Positions 9,377 through 18,505 of a stretch of 64,000 bases of DNA are shown here, piece by piece; the stretch's first letter is position 1, and each line of letters starts with the position of its first letter. This DNA is from Noviherbaspirillum cavernae (lineage in GTDB: Bacteria > Pseudomonadota > Gammaproteobacteria > Burkholderiales > Burkholderiaceae_D): NCBI RefSeq assembly GCF_003590875.1, contig NZ_QYUN01000002.1, positions 3,348,001 through 3,412,000 on the forward strand, written 5' to 3'. The position numbers were made by a program, and so were the translations under genes. The notes beneath the pieces are model-generated. The model did not search any database. It saw only the letters and a list, made by a program, of their open reading frames with translations, and was not told the DNA's origin.

Positions 9377-10783
9377 TTAGTGCGGCTGATAGGTAACACG
9401 ATCCGGCACCGGTTTGAAGTTGCCCATCGTGCTCCACCATGGCATCAACAGGAAGAAGCCGAAGTAGATGAACGTGCAAATCTGCGCAACCAGCGTACGA
9501 GCTTCAGTCGGCGGCAGAACGCCCAGATAACCGAGGATCAGGAACGCGACACCGAACACCAGATAGACGTATTTGTGCCAGTCAGGACGATAGCGGATCG
9601 ACTTGACGGGAGAATGGTCCAGCCACGGCAAACCGGCGAGGATCATTACAGAAACGCCCATCAACACGACACCCCAGAACTTCGCGTCGAAAACGAACAT
9701 GCCGATGAGGGCCAGCACCGCCGCTCCGGCAATGATCATCTTGATGAAGCCGCTCAGGCGGGACTTCGTCAAGATCAGCGCCACATAGGCAATCACACCG
9801 AACTCGAGCGCATACATGAACTGCGAGGTCGTCGCACGCAGGATCGAGTAGAACGGCGTGAAGTACCAGACCGGCGCGATATGTGGTGGCGTCTTCAGCG
9901 GGTCAGCCGGAATGAAATTATTGAACTCCAGGAAGTAGCCACCCATTTCCGGCGCGAAGAAAATGATTGCCGAAAACACGATCAGGAATATTGCAGCGGC
10001 AAAAATGTCATGCACCGTGTAATACGGATGGAACGGGATGCCATCGAGCGGGAGGCCGTTGGCATCCTTCTTCGCCTTGATCTCGACACCGTCCGGGTTG
10101 TTGGAGCCGACTTCGTGCAATGCAACGATATGCGCCACAACCAACCCCAGCAACACCAGCGGAATCGCAATGACGTGGAACGAGAAGAAGCGGTTCAGGG
10201 TTGCATCGGACACCACATAGTCGCCACGAATCCACAGCGACAGGTCCGGGCCGATGAACGGAATCGCGCCGAACAGGTTGACGATCACCTGCGCACCCCA
10301 GTAGGACATCTGGCCCCACGGCAGCAGGTAGCCGAAGAAGGCCTCGGCCATCAGGCACAGGAAAATACCGACGCCGAACAGCCAGACCAGTTCGCGCGGT
10401 TTGCGGTACGAGCCGTACAACAGACCGCGCAACATGTGCAGGTAAACGACGATGAAGAACGCCGAAGCGCCGGTCGAGTGCATGTAACGCACCAGCCACC
10501 CCCAAGGCACATCACGCATGATGTACTCGACCGAAGCAAACGCGAGGTTGGCGTCCGGCTTGTAATGCATCACGAGGAAAATGCCGGTCACGATCTGGAT
10601 CACGAGCACCAACAGTGCGAGCGAACCGAATGCGTACCAGAAATTGAAGTTTTTCGGCGCATAGTACTCGGACACATGCGCCTTCCATGTGGCAGACAGC
10701 GGGAAGCGCTGGTCAACCCAGTGCAATGCCTTGGCCGATAGCGGCGCGGATGGGGAGATTGGTTTGTCTTGGTATCCAGCCAT
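9377..10783 (-). CDS. petB: Ubiquinol-cytochrome c reductase cytochrome b subunit
   Basis: The 468-residue integral membrane subunit of complex III. It carries the paired histidines for the two b hemes in its helices (VRYMHSTGASAFFIVVYLHMLRG and FFSFHVIAIPLVLLGLVVAHIVALH) and the Qo-site loop WGAQVIVNLFGAIPFIG. The Qo motif reads PVWY in place of the common PEWY, a variant known in beta- and gammaproteobacteria. The C-terminal part continues for extra helices, as in other fused-type bacterial cytochrome b. The gap to petA is 2 bp, so translation is probably coupled. Confidence 0.97.
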   Translation of the reverse strand: MAGYQDKPISPSAPLSAKALHWVDQRFPLSATWKAHVSEYYAPKNFNFWYAFGSLALLVLVIQIVTGIFLVMHYKPDANLAFASVEYIMRDVPWGWLVRYMHSTGASAFFIVVYLHMLRGLLYGSYRKPRELVWLFGVGIFLCLMAEAFFGYLLPWGQMSYWGAQVIVNLFGAIPFIGPDLSLWIRGDYVVSDATLNRFFSFHVIAIPLVLLGLVVAHIVALHEVGSNNPDGVEIKAKKDANGLPLDGIPFHPYYTVHDIFAAAIFLIVFSAIIFFAPEMGGYFLEFNNFIPADPLKTPPHIAPVWYFTPFYSILRATTSQFMYALEFGVIAYVALILTKSRLSGFIKMIIAGAAVLALIGMFVFDAKFWGVVLMGVSVMILAGLPWLDHSPVKSIRYRPDWHKYVYLVFGVAFLILGYLGVLPPTEARTLVAQICTFIYFGFFLLMPWWSTMGNFKPVPDRVTYQPH

Positions 10784-10785
10784 GA

Positions 10786-11394
10786 TTACGCCTCACCCTT
10801 CTCGTCTTTGCCGATGACCAGCCGGGTATCGCCCAAATACATGTGCGGTGGCACCTCGAGGTTATCCGGAGCCGGCTTGTTCTTGAATACGCGACCGGCA
10901 AGGTCGAATGTGGAACCATGACACGGACACAGAAAGCCGCCGGTCCAATCGTCCGGCAGCGAAGGCTGCGCGCCGGGCTGCAGCTTGGTGGTCGGGGAGC
11001 AACCCAGATGCGAGCAGATGCCTACCGCCACGAGAATTTCCGGTTTGCGCGACCGATATTCGTTGCGCGCATATTCAGGGGTAAGCTCAGCCGGATTACG
11101 CTCGGAATTCGGGTCAGCGACCTGGGAGTCGGTTTTCTTCAGGGATTCGACCATTTCCGGCGAACGCTTCAGGATCCAGACTGGCTTGCCGCGCCATTCG
11201 ACGGTCTTCATTTCCCCTAGAGCCAAGCCCGAAATATCCACCTCAACAGGCGCACCGGCGGCTTTCGCCCGCTCGGATGGCTGGAAGGTGGACACAAACG
11301 CCCCCGCAGTGGCCAATCCGGCCACCCCGCCCGCCGCACACGTAGCGACGAGCAAGCCACGTCGACCGGAATCGACCTGCTTTTCGTTACTCAT
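10786..11394 (-). CDS. petA: Ubiquinol-cytochrome c reductase Rieske iron-sulfur subunit
   Basis: A 202-residue Rieske protein. The N-terminus has a twin-arginine signal/anchor (RRGLLVATCAAGGVAGLATAG). Cluster ligands are in CSHLGC (Cys127, His129) and CPCHGS (Cys156, His159), and Cys132 and Cys158 form the expected disulfide. It is the first gene of petABC. The Tat export machinery needed for it is encoded about 4 kb away in the same window. ATG 11394 fits the signal peptide. Confidence 0.97.
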   Translation of the reverse strand: MSNEKQVDSGRRGLLVATCAAGGVAGLATAGAFVSTFQPSERAKAAGAPVEVDISGLALGEMKTVEWRGKPVWILKRSPEMVESLKKTDSQVADPNSERNPAELTPEYARNEYRSRKPEILVAVGICSHLGCSPTTKLQPGAQPSLPDDWTGGFLCPCHGSTFDLAGRVFKNKPAPDNLEVPPHMYLGDTRLVIGKDEKGEA

Positions 11395-11449
11395 ACCAAC
11401 CCCAATCAGTCAAAATGCGAAATTTATACAAAACTTCTAGCAACCTTAG

Positions 11450-11455
11450 ATTATA
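11450..11455 (-). promoter_or_regulatory. Candidate -10 element for petABC
   Basis: The minus strand reads TATAAT 55 nt before the petA start, inside the 255-bp divergent gap with mscL. The matching -35 is weak (TTTAAT). The rest of this gap is AT-rich, and I see no gene in it. Confidence 0.4.
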
Positions 11456-11649
11456 ACGGACCACGAACTTGAATTAAAGGGAATACATGTTGCCTCGTGT
11501 AATTTCAGGGAACTTTTTGAACGAGTTGCAATGATTTACATGCTTGAGTCATCATGCTTTCCATCATCGCCAAAAATTTCGTCAATTCATGTTTTAAATT
11601 TAATAACTTCACTCAACTATCAATGCAGCAATAATTCAGGAGCGCAAGA

Positions 11650-12069
11650 ATGGGAATGATGCAGGAATTTAAAGCCTTTGCCATCAAAGGCAACGTCGTG
11701 GACTTGGCAGTGGCCGTGATTATCGGTGCCGCGTTCGGCAAAATCGTTGACTCGCTTGTTCAGGACATCGTCATGCCGATTATCGGCAAAGTGCTTGGCG
11801 GACTGGATTTCGCCAACTATTACCTGCCGCTTAATAATCAGGGCATGCAAATGACCTTGGTCGAAGCGAAAAAGGCAGGTGCCGTGCTTGCTTACGGGAA
11901 TTTCATCACAATCCTGCTGAATTTCCTTATTCTGGCTTTCATCATTTTCCAGATGGTGCGCGTCATTAACAAAGCGCGCAGAACCACCGTCGCGCCGGAA
12001 CCCGCAACACCCGCAACTCCGGAAGACATTGTATTGTTGCGCGAAATTCGCGACTCGCTGAAAAAGTGA
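11650..12069 (+). CDS. mscL: Large-conductance mechanosensitive channel MscL
   Basis: A 139-residue inner-membrane channel that opens under hypo-osmotic stretch. The N-terminal amphipathic helix ([20 protein letters not shown]) leads into TM1 ([20 protein letters not shown], the pore-lining helix). A periplasmic loop follows, then TM2 ([19 protein letters not shown]) and a C-terminal charged helix ([15 protein letters not shown]) after an Ala/Pro linker. Length is typical. It is a single gene followed by a strong terminator. Confidence 0.96.
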   Translation: MGMMQEFKAFAIKGNVVDLAVAVIIGAAFGKIVDSLVQDIVMPIIGKVLGGLDFANYYLPLNNQGMQMTLVEAKKAGAVLAYGNFITILLNFLILAFIIFQMVRVINKARRTTVAPEPATPATPEDIVLLREIRDSLKK

Positions 12070-12090
12070 AAACCACTGCGCAATAAAAAA

Positions 12091-12114
12091 ACCGGTCCGC
12101 CGACCGGTTTTTTT
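12091..12114. terminator. Bidirectional terminator shared by mscL and the response regulator
   Basis: ACCGGTC/GACCGGT forms a 7-bp stem with a CGCC loop. An A-run lies to its left and a T-run at 12108-12114 to its right. It sits between two convergent genes, 21 bp after mscL and 16 bp after the minus-strand gene's stop. Confidence 0.9.
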
Positions 12115-12130
12115 ATTGGCATTGCATGAA

Positions 12131-12835
12131 TCACTTCTTTCCTCTCGGGCGGTCCAGTTGCAGCAGGCCGCGCCGATGCGCTTCGAACACGGCCTCGCCA
12201 CGCGAATGGACCGCCAGCTTTCCGTAGATGTTCTTGATATGGGTCTGCACCGTTCCGACGGATACCGACAGGATTTTGGCGACTTCGCCATAGCTGTCGC
12301 CTCGCGCGATCAGATCGAGAATGGCCGACTCCCTTTTGGTAAGACTGGCCGGGGAAGCATTCTCAGGTGCCGCAGGCGGTACCGGTCTTTTCACATCGCG
12401 CACCTTCGCCAGCACCATGCGCGCGATTGTCGGGCTCATCGGCGCGCCGCCTGCGCGCAAATCCAGCACCGCACGCGCCACATCCATCGCGCCGGAGTCC
12501 TTCAGCACATAGCCCGAAGCGCCAGCCTCGATGCAAGCAAGCACGCTTGTTTCGTCGCTGGATATCGTGATGACCATGATGTCGCAATCCGGATGCTGTG
12601 TTGCGCACGCCTTGATGATGTCGATTCCGGAGCCGTCAGGCAAACCAAGATCGGTCAGCAATACATCAACAGTCCGATTTTCCAGCCAATTCAATGCCGG
12701 CTTGACGCTATCGAATTCCGCCAGCAGCTTCAATGCAGGTGCTTTCTCAATCGCCAGGCACAACATTCTTCGCGTCACCGCATCATCTTCAACAACCAAA
12801 ACACCAATCGGCTCACGCGATGTTTCTTCCAACAT
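12131..12835 (-). CDS. LuxR/NarL-family response regulator (orphan)
   Basis: Two-domain DNA-binding response regulator of 234 residues. The receiver domain covers about residues 9-125, with acidic VVEDD and phospho-acceptor Asp62 (LLTDLGLPDGSG), and the Lys of GYVLKDSG. A proline/alanine linker leads to a LuxR-type helix-turn-helix around 165-230 (SLTKRESAILDLIARG, then VSVGTVQTHIKNIYGKL). ATG 12835 is chosen because GAGGA lies 6 nt upstream; ATG 12841 would sit on top of that site. No histidine kinase is adjacent, so its signal is unknown. Confidence 0.9.
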   Translation of the reverse strand: MLEETSREPIGVLVVEDDAVTRRMLCLAIEKAPALKLLAEFDSVKPALNWLENRTVDVLLTDLGLPDGSGIDIIKACATQHPDCDIMVITISSDETSVLACIEAGASGYVLKDSGAMDVARAVLDLRAGGAPMSPTIARMVLAKVRDVKRPVPPAAPENASPASLTKRESAILDLIARGDSYGEVAKILSVSVGTVQTHIKNIYGKLAVHSRGEAVFEAHRRGLLQLDRPRGKK

Positions 12836-12985
12836 ATTCATTCCTCGCCGGCAATTTGAATTACCTGATGCAATATAGGGAATATTGCCAGCTTTGCGCA
12901 ACTTTTGGTTATTGCATATTCAAAAATTTCAATGTGCGATCTCGCGGCAGGAACGGTGTCCTGCCGCTGCTCGTTCGCGGAAGGA

Positions 12986-13753
12986 TCACACCGGATTTGC
13001 GATATCGACGAATCGATGCGCAATGCCGAAATGGTCGGCGAGATGGGTGCCCAGCGCCTGAACGCCAAAGCGCTCCGTCGCGTGGTGACCGCAAGCAAGG
13101 TAGGCGACACCGCTTTCCCGTGCAAGATGCACAGTCGGCTCCGACACTTCACCGCTGATATAGGCAGTTGCACCGGCGGCGATCGCATCGCCAAGCAGGT
13201 TTTGCGCAGCACCGGTGCACCATCCAATGCGGCCTACCGGCTGCAATGGATCACCGATGACCAGCGGTGCACGGCCAAGATTCTTTTCGACGACCCGCGC
13301 CAGGTCGGCAATGTTTTTGACGGACGCGTCTTGCAGAACGCCAAGCCAGCCCAGCCCGTCTTCGCCGAAACGACCGTCCGGCAGCAGCCCGAGACGGCGC
13401 GCCAGTTGTACGTTGTTTCCGAACTCGGGATGCATGTCGAGCGGCAGATGATAGGCAAACAGATTGATATCGTGTGTCAGCAGCAATTTCAGCCGCTTAT
13501 GCTTGATCGCCACTACGCGCGGATCTTCGCCGCGCCAGAAATAGCCGTGATGCACGAGAATTGCATCGGCCTTCGCGTCCACCGCCGCCTCGATCAACGC
13601 GGCATTTGCGGTCACGCCGGTGAGGATTGATGCGATCTGCGCGCGTCCCTCTACCTGGAGGCCATTTGGGCAATAATCACGAAACCGAGTAATATCAAGC
13701 GCCTGCGCGAGATACTTCGCTAAATTATCTCTATCCACACATTCCCGACTCAT
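12986..13753 (-). CDS. NIF3-like (YbgI/Nif3) dinuclear metal-centre protein
   Basis: A 255-residue member of the widely conserved Nif3/YbgI family, which forms toroidal hexamers with a two-metal site. Visible features are [11 protein letters not shown] near the N-terminus, [11 protein letters not shown] (metal-binding histidines), [18 protein letters not shown], and the C-terminal [15 protein letters not shown]. The biochemical role is not established; a GTP cyclohydrolase I type-2 label is often attached without proof. The ATG at 13753 has AAGGTG 5 nt upstream. It diverges from the protease gene with only 13 bp between the starts. Confidence 0.9.
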   Translation of the reverse strand: MSRECVDRDNLAKYLAQALDITRFRDYCPNGLQVEGRAQIASILTGVTANAALIEAAVDAKADAILVHHGYFWRGEDPRVVAIKHKRLKLLLTHDINLFAYHLPLDMHPEFGNNVQLARRLGLLPDGRFGEDGLGWLGVLQDASVKNIADLARVVEKNLGRAPLVIGDPLQPVGRIGWCTGAAQNLLGDAIAAGATAYISGEVSEPTVHLARESGVAYLACGHHATERFGVQALGTHLADHFGIAHRFVDIANPV

Positions 13754-13766
13754 CTTCACACCTTAT

Positions 13767-14915
13767 ATGCGACGCCTTTGGTTATTGTTTGCGCAAACCG
13801 TCACCGTCGGTTTGGCAATTTGGTTCATTGTAGCGAGCCTGAAGCCTGAATGGGCCGGCAGCGCACAGCGCAGCACGTTATCGCCAGTGCCGATGCTGGA
13901 AGCGCCGTCCAATGCCGCACCGGCGCAAGGCTCGTATCGCGAAGCGGCCAAGCGCGCAATGCCGGCTGTCGTCAACATTTTCACGACCAAGGGTGCGCAG
14001 CAGCCGAAAAATCCGTTCATGGAAGATCCGCTCTTTCGCAAGTTTTTTGGCGAACAGCAGGAAGAAAAGCAGTTCAGCCTCGGCTCCGGCGTGGTCGTGA
14101 GTCCGCAAGGTTACGTGCTGACCAACAATCATGTGATTGAAACCGCCGACGAAATCGAAGTGGCGTTTGCGGACGGCCGCAAGGCTCCCGCCAAGGTGGT
14201 CGGCACCGATCCGGAAACGGACTTGGCCGTCATCAAGATCAATATGGAGAACCTGCCCGCCATCACGCTTGGCCATGTCGAGCAAGCCAGAGTCGGGGAT
14301 GTAGTGCTGGCCATCGGCAATCCGTTCGGCGTTGGGCAAACCGTCACGATGGGCATCATTTCAGCGCTAGGCCGCAACCATCTCGGCATTAATACATTTG
14401 AAAACTTCATCCAGACCGATGCCGCAATCAATCCAGGCAACTCCGGCGGCGCGTTGATCGACACCAACGGCAACCTGCTGGGCATCAATACTGCAATCTA
14501 TTCGCGCAGCGGCGGCTCGCTCGGCATCGGCTTTGCGATTCCCGTGACGACGGTGAAGAGGGTCATGGAGTCCATCATCAGCACCGGCCAAGTCGTATAC
14601 GGCTGGATCGGCGTCGAACCGCAGGACATTACGCCGGAATTGGCGGAAAGCTTCGGACTCAACAGAAAATCGGGGGCGATCATTGCCGGTGTGCTGAGGA
14701 ACGGCCCTGCCGACAAAGCCGGAATCAGGCCTGGCGATATCCTTGTCGCAGTCGAGGGCAAGCCGGTAAGCGACACGACAGACATGCTGAATCTGATCGC
14801 ACAACTGACGCCCGGCAACAAGGCGAAGATGACCGTGTTGCGCAAGAGCATGGAAACGACGCTTGATGTCGTGGTGGGCAAACGCCCGAAACCGCGCCGC
14901 GAAGACCGCGAGTAA
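13767..14915 (+). CDS. DegQ/DegS-type periplasmic serine endoprotease
   Basis: A 382-residue HtrA-family protease. An N-terminal hydrophobic segment (residues 4-24) is either an uncleaved anchor, as in DegS, or a signal peptide. The trypsin-like domain has the triad His122 (TNNHVIE), Asp152 (ETDLAVI) and Ser226 (GNSGG). A single PDZ domain covers about 275-372 (GAIIAGVLRNGPADKAGIRPGDILVAVEGKPV). One PDZ domain and the uncleaved-looking anchor favour the DegS/AlgW type, but a regulatory role in the envelope stress response is not shown by the sequence. The tail is Arg-rich. Confidence 0.92.
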   Translation: MRRLWLLFAQTVTVGLAIWFIVASLKPEWAGSAQRSTLSPVPMLEAPSNAAPAQGSYREAAKRAMPAVVNIFTTKGAQQPKNPFMEDPLFRKFFGEQQEEKQFSLGSGVVVSPQGYVLTNNHVIETADEIEVAFADGRKAPAKVVGTDPETDLAVIKINMENLPAITLGHVEQARVGDVVLAIGNPFGVGQTVTMGIISALGRNHLGINTFENFIQTDAAINPGNSGGALIDTNGNLLGINTAIYSRSGGSLGIGFAIPVTTVKRVMESIISTGQVVYGWIGVEPQDITPELAESFGLNRKSGAIIAGVLRNGPADKAGIRPGDILVAVEGKPVSDTTDMLNLIAQLTPGNKAKMTVLRKSMETTLDVVVGKRPKPRREDRE

Positions 14916-14961
14916 GTTCACACAGTAAAGAATGATGCCTGCCACCGCCGGATAGCGAACG

Positions 14962-15636
14962 ATGCATACACGGGACCTGATCCAGTTTCTTGCCGAGCTG
15001 GCAGAAAACAACAATCGCGCATGGTTTGTCATGAACAAGCCGCGCTACGACATTCTGCGTGCGGAGTTCCTCGAACTGGTAACGCAACTCATCGCGGATA
15101 TCAGCAAATTCGATCCCGCCGTTGCCGCATGCAATCCGAAAAAAGCCATGTTCCGGATCAACCGCGACATGCGCTTCTCACACGACAAGAGTCCGTACAA
15201 GACCACGTTTTCCGCGGCCATTACCGCCAGCGGGCTGAAGAAACCGAGTCAAGGCGGCGGCCCGGCATATTATTTTCACGTCGACGCCGATGGCACGCTG
15301 CTTGTCGCCGGTGGAGAATACATGCCGCCCGCTGATCGCCTGAAAGCGATTCGTCAATCCGTCATTGCGGATGCTGCAGGATTCGGCAAGATGCTGAAGA
15401 ACAAGAAGCTGAAGGAAGGTTTTGGCGATCTGCAGGATGAGGGCAAGCTGTCGCGTCCACCGAAAGGTTTTGACGCCGACAGCCCGCATATCGAATACAT
15501 CAAGCTCAAGAGCTTTATCGTTTGGAAAGAGACGGGTCTGAAGAAAAAGATTCCCGAGAATATCGGGAAGGAAGTGCTCGCGGGATTCAAGAATGCTTAT
15601 CCGTTGATATCGTGGCTGAGGCAGGTGAAGCAGTAA
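14962..15636 (+). CDS. DUF2461 (TIGR02453) family protein
   Basis: A 224-residue soluble protein of unknown function. It shows the family hallmarks: a start on FLxxLxxNNxRxWF-type sequence (QFLAELAENNNRAWFVMNKPRY), then MFRINRDMRFSHDKSPYKT and YYFHVDADGTLLVAGGEYMPP. Near the C-terminus lies a pattern around YIKLKSFIV. No signal peptide or membrane segment is visible. It starts 46 bp after the protease gene and may be co-transcribed; it ends convergent with tatC, 12 bp apart. I do not assign a function. Confidence 0.88.
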   Translation: MHTRDLIQFLAELAENNNRAWFVMNKPRYDILRAEFLELVTQLIADISKFDPAVAACNPKKAMFRINRDMRFSHDKSPYKTTFSAAITASGLKKPSQGGGPAYYFHVDADGTLLVAGGEYMPPADRLKAIRQSVIADAAGFGKMLKNKKLKEGFGDLQDEGKLSRPPKGFDADSPHIEYIKLKSFIVWKETGLKKKIPENIGKEVLAGFKNAYPLISWLRQVKQ

Positions 15637-15648
15637 TTCCGCCTCGAT

Positions 15649-16407
15649 TCAGGCCGTTTCTTCGGGTGCCTGCGTCACTCGCACGAACAAGGGTGCGATC
15701 CACAATCCAACTTCATACAGCAGGCACAAAGGCACGGCCAGCAGCATCTGACTCATGATGTCCGGCGGCGTGACGACGGCGGCGATGATGAAAGCGCCAA
15801 CGATGACGTAGGGACGGATTTCCTTCAGTTTTTCCACACTCACCAAACCCATCCGCACCAGCACGATGACCACGATCGGCACTTCGAACGTCAGCCCGAA
15901 GGCCAGGAACATCGTCATCACAAAACCGAAATAGCTGTCGATGTCCGGCGCCACCGATACCGATGCCGGCGCGAAATCGTTGACGAACTTGAACACCACG
16001 CCGAACACGAGGAAATAGCAGAACGCGACGCCGGCAACAAACAGAAGCGATGACGAGATCACCAACGGCGCAATCAGCTTCTTCTCGTGCGCATACAGTC
16101 CGGGAGCGACGAATGCCCATGCCTGATACAGCACCCATGGCAAGGCGATGATGAAAGCAACCAGCAGCGTCACCTTGACCGGAATCAGGAACGGCGTGAT
16201 GACGCCGGTGGCGATCATCTTGCTGCCCGCAGGCAGCGCCGCCATCATCGGCTGCGCCAGCGCATCGTAGATGCTGGCCGCCCATGGCATCAGACACAGG
16301 AACACGACGATGATTGCCGCCGACGCCTTCATGATGCGATTGCGCAATTCCACCAAGTGCGAAATAAAGGTGTCGCTTGCACCCGGCATTTGTTGATCGT
16401 CAGCCAT
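15649..16407 (-). CDS. tatC: Sec-independent protein translocase subunit TatC
   Basis: The polytopic core of the twin-arginine translocase, 252 residues with six predicted membrane helices. The conserved cytoplasmic N-terminus HLVELRNRIMKA binds twin-arginine signals, and PFLIPVKVTLLVAFIIALPWVLYQ and FGLTFEVPIV are typical family segments. ATG 16407 is taken as the start; a TTG at 16416 overlaps the tatB stop and is the alternative. It follows tatB almost directly. A local substrate is the Rieske protein PetA. Confidence 0.96.
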   Translation of the reverse strand: MADDQQMPGASDTFISHLVELRNRIMKASAAIIVVFLCLMPWAASIYDALAQPMMAALPAGSKMIATGVITPFLIPVKVTLLVAFIIALPWVLYQAWAFVAPGLYAHEKKLIAPLVISSSLLFVAGVAFCYFLVFGVVFKFVNDFAPASVSVAPDIDSYFGFVMTMFLAFGLTFEVPIVVIVLVRMGLVSVEKLKEIRPYVIVGAFIIAAVVTPPDIMSQMLLAVPLCLLYEVGLWIAPLFVRVTQAPEETA

Positions 16408-16412
16408 TTGAC

Positions 16413-16898
16413 TCAATGAAATGATTTTCGGGCGGCACCGCTGGGCCGGTATTTGGCGACACGCGCCGCACCTGAAATCACGCGCGTGCGTTGTCCGCTC
16501 TGCCTCTTATACCAGGATGGAATTGCCGATGTACGTGCCAGCTTTTTTTTGCGGAAGTCTTTCGCCTTGACCGAAATTTGCTCCGGCGCGAGAGGTTCCA
16601 TCAAGGGATTCGAATCGCTGCTCCACGATGGATTCAAATCACTTTCCATCTGTGAAACATTTTGCGCAATGGATTGCTCGACGCTACTTGCAGCTTCCTG
16701 CATGTCCTTCTGCATCTTGCGCAACTCGTCGAGCTCGATTTCGCGGCTGACCTCGGATTTCACTTCGTTGATGTAGCGCTGTGCGCGACCGAAAAGCGAA
16801 CCGGCCATGCGAGCGACCTTCGGCAGCCGCTCGGGACCGATCACCACGAGTGCAACCACGCCGATCAGCGCAAGTTTGGAGAGGCCAAGATCTATCAT
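16413..16898 (-). CDS. tatB: Sec-independent protein translocase subunit TatB
   Basis: A single-span Tat component of 161 residues. The start MIDLGLSKLALIGVVALVVIGPERLPKV shows the short periplasmic N-terminus, the membrane helix and the GPERLP hinge typical of TatB. An amphipathic helix follows, then a charged coiled segment (SREIELDELRKMQKDMQEA) and a long, strongly basic tail. ATG 16898 is preferred over the in-frame TTG at 16910. It lies 61 bp after tatA. Confidence 0.95.
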   Translation of the reverse strand: MIDLGLSKLALIGVVALVVIGPERLPKVARMAGSLFGRAQRYINEVKSEVSREIELDELRKMQKDMQEAASSVEQSIAQNVSQMESDLNPSWSSDSNPLMEPLAPEQISVKAKDFRKKKLARTSAIPSWYKRQSGQRTRVISGAARVAKYRPSGAARKSFH

Positions 16899-16959
16899 AT
16901 CGATACGCAATCAGAGGCGCGCACGCTCGAACCGTGGCGCGACTCGGCAAGCGCAATGG

Positions 16960-17172
16960 TCAGCTCTTCGCCTTCTCTTTTGCTTCGACGTCAATCGTTG
17001 TCTTGTCAGCAACCGACGGCGCGGGCTTGTCTTCTTCACCCTTGACGCCATCCTTGAAGCCCTTGACGGCCTTGCCGAGATCGGAACCGACGTTGCCGAG
17101 TTTCTTGGTGCCGAAAACCAACATGACAACGACCAGTACGATCAACCAGTGCCAAATGCTAAATGAACCCAT
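16960..17172 (-). CDS. tatA: Sec-independent protein translocase subunit TatA
   Basis: The 70-residue pore-forming Tat subunit. [29 protein letters not shown] shows the membrane helix and the FGxxKL hinge characteristic of TatA. An amphipathic helix ([14 protein letters not shown]) and an acidic/polar tail follow. ATG 17172 has AGGAG 7 nt upstream. hinT lies 62 bp upstream on the same strand, placing tatABC at the end of the murA-his-hinT run. Confidence 0.96.
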   Translation of the reverse strand: MGSFSIWHWLIVLVVVMLVFGTKKLGNVGSDLGKAVKGFKDGVKGEEDKPAPSVADKTTIDVEAKEKAKS

Positions 17173-17234
17173 GCTCTTTCTCCTAGAGGACACTCTCGTC
17201 CTGAATCAGTGTATACGATGGCGCGACCAGAGAG

Positions 17235-17606
17235 TTACCGCTGTCCGCGCCACGGACGCGGCCCACCAATGACGTGCAGATGCAGATGGTACACCTCCTG
17301 CCCGCCGTTCGGTCCGGTATTGAAAAGAGTTTTAAATCCGCCCGCGCCAGCGCCATCCTCATGGGGGGTATAGCCGCAACCCTGCTCTTGCGCCAGCCTC
17401 GGTGCCAACAGCATCATTTTACTTAACAATGCCGCGTGGCTATCGTCGCAATCTGCAAGCGTGGCGATATGCAATTTCGGGACGATCAGAAAATGCACAG
17501 GCGCGGCCGGATTGATATCGTGAAAAGCAATCAAGTCGTCATCTTCATAGATCGCATTCGACGGGATTTGCTTCGCGGCGATTTTGCAAAAAATGCAGTT
17601 GGTCAT
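17235..17606 (-). CDS. hinT: HIT-family purine nucleoside phosphoramidase
   Basis: A 123-residue cytosolic HIT protein that hydrolyses adenosine phosphoramidates. The N-terminal CIFCKI is the usual HinT start, and the histidine triad HLHLH (residues 107-111) in YHLHLHVIGG is intact. The length is normal for HinT. The gene joins hisE to tatA in the operon with 60-65 bp gaps, an arrangement common in Burkholderiales. Confidence 0.94.
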   Translation of the reverse strand: MTNCIFCKIAAKQIPSNAIYEDDDLIAFHDINPAAPVHFLIVPKLHIATLADCDDSHAALLSKMMLLAPRLAQEQGCGYTPHEDGAGAGGFKTLFNTGPNGGQEVYHLHLHVIGGPRPWRGQR

Positions 17607-17671
17607 GTTGGTGATGTTGGCCGAAGCTCTTTAAACAAGGAAATCAGTACGCCCGGAAATTTTTGACGCGC

Positions 17672-18034
17672 TCAGTCTCCGTTGCGCTCGCGTTCGATCA
17701 ATTTGCGATTCGCCTTTTCCTCGATGCCGGAAATGCCCTCGCGACGCGACAACTCATCCAGCACATCCTGCGGCGTCAAATCGAATTGCGCCAGCATGAT
17801 CATCGAATGGAACCAAAGATCGGCGCACTCGTACAGGACTTTCGATTTATCGCCGCCGGCACGCACATCCTTTGCGGCCATCACGGTTTCGGTTGCTTCC
17901 TCGCCGATCTTCTTGAGAATTGCATCGTCGCCTTTTGAAAACAGGCGCGCGACATAGGACTTGTCGGGATCGCCGCCGTTCGCAGGCTTGCGCGACTCGA
18001 TTATTACGGCCAGACGTTTCAGGGTATCGCTCAT
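17672..18034 (-). CDS. hisE: Phosphoribosyl-ATP pyrophosphatase
   Basis: Second step of histidine synthesis: PR-ATP to PR-AMP plus pyrophosphate. The 120-residue product begins [16 protein letters not shown]. It has the MazG-like metal-binding pattern [16 protein letters not shown] and [17 protein letters not shown] 18034 fits family length; an in-frame start at 18070 adds non-family residues. It is separate from hisI, not fused as in enterobacteria, with a 66-bp gap. Confidence 0.95.
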   Translation of the reverse strand: MSDTLKRLAVIIESRKPANGGDPDKSYVARLFSKGDDAILKKIGEEATETVMAAKDVRAGGDKSKVLYECADLWFHSMIMLAQFDLTPQDVLDELSRREGISGIEEKANRKLIERERNGD

Positions 18035-18100
18035 GTGTTTGGGTAGCGCGATTCGATCTTCATGCCGCACACGGCATTCGAGGCGATTCGCCGCGCGGAA

Positions 18101-18505
18101 TTATTTGTAAATGCTTTCGGGATCCTTGAGTACCGGATCGACTGCCTGCCATTCGCCGCTCGTGGCGTCGCCTTCGAACTTCTGGAAAAAGCACGAATGC
18201 CGTCCGGTGTGGCACGCGATGCCATCGGCCTGCTCGACCTTCAGCAGCACGACATCTTCATCGCAATCGAGGCGGATTTCATGGACTTTCTGAATGTGGC
18301 CGGATTCCTCACCCTTGTGCCACAGCTTCTTGCGGGAACGGCTCCAGTAGACAGCCTCGCCCAGCTCGACGGTTTTTGCCAAGGCGTCGCGGTTCATCCA
18401 CGCAAACATCAGCACATCATTCGAACCGACTTCCTGGGCGATGACTGGCACCAGACCGTGCTCGTCCCACTTCACCTTGTTCAACCATTTGGCGGCAACG
18501 CTCAT
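18101..18505 (-). CDS. hisI: Phosphoribosyl-AMP cyclohydrolase
   Basis: Third step of histidine synthesis: opens the purine ring of PR-AMP. The 134-residue product starts [20 protein letters not shown]. It carries the zinc/magnesium-binding [13 protein letters not shown] and [10 protein letters not shown] motifs, and [20 protein letters not shown] 18505 overlaps the hisF stop by four bases (ATGA), so the two are translationally coupled. Confidence 0.96.
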   Translation of the reverse strand: MSVAAKWLNKVKWDEHGLVPVIAQEVGSNDVLMFAWMNRDALAKTVELGEAVYWSRSRKKLWHKGEESGHIQKVHEIRLDCDEDVVLLKVEQADGIACHTGRHSCFFQKFEGDATSGEWQAVDPVLKDPESIYK

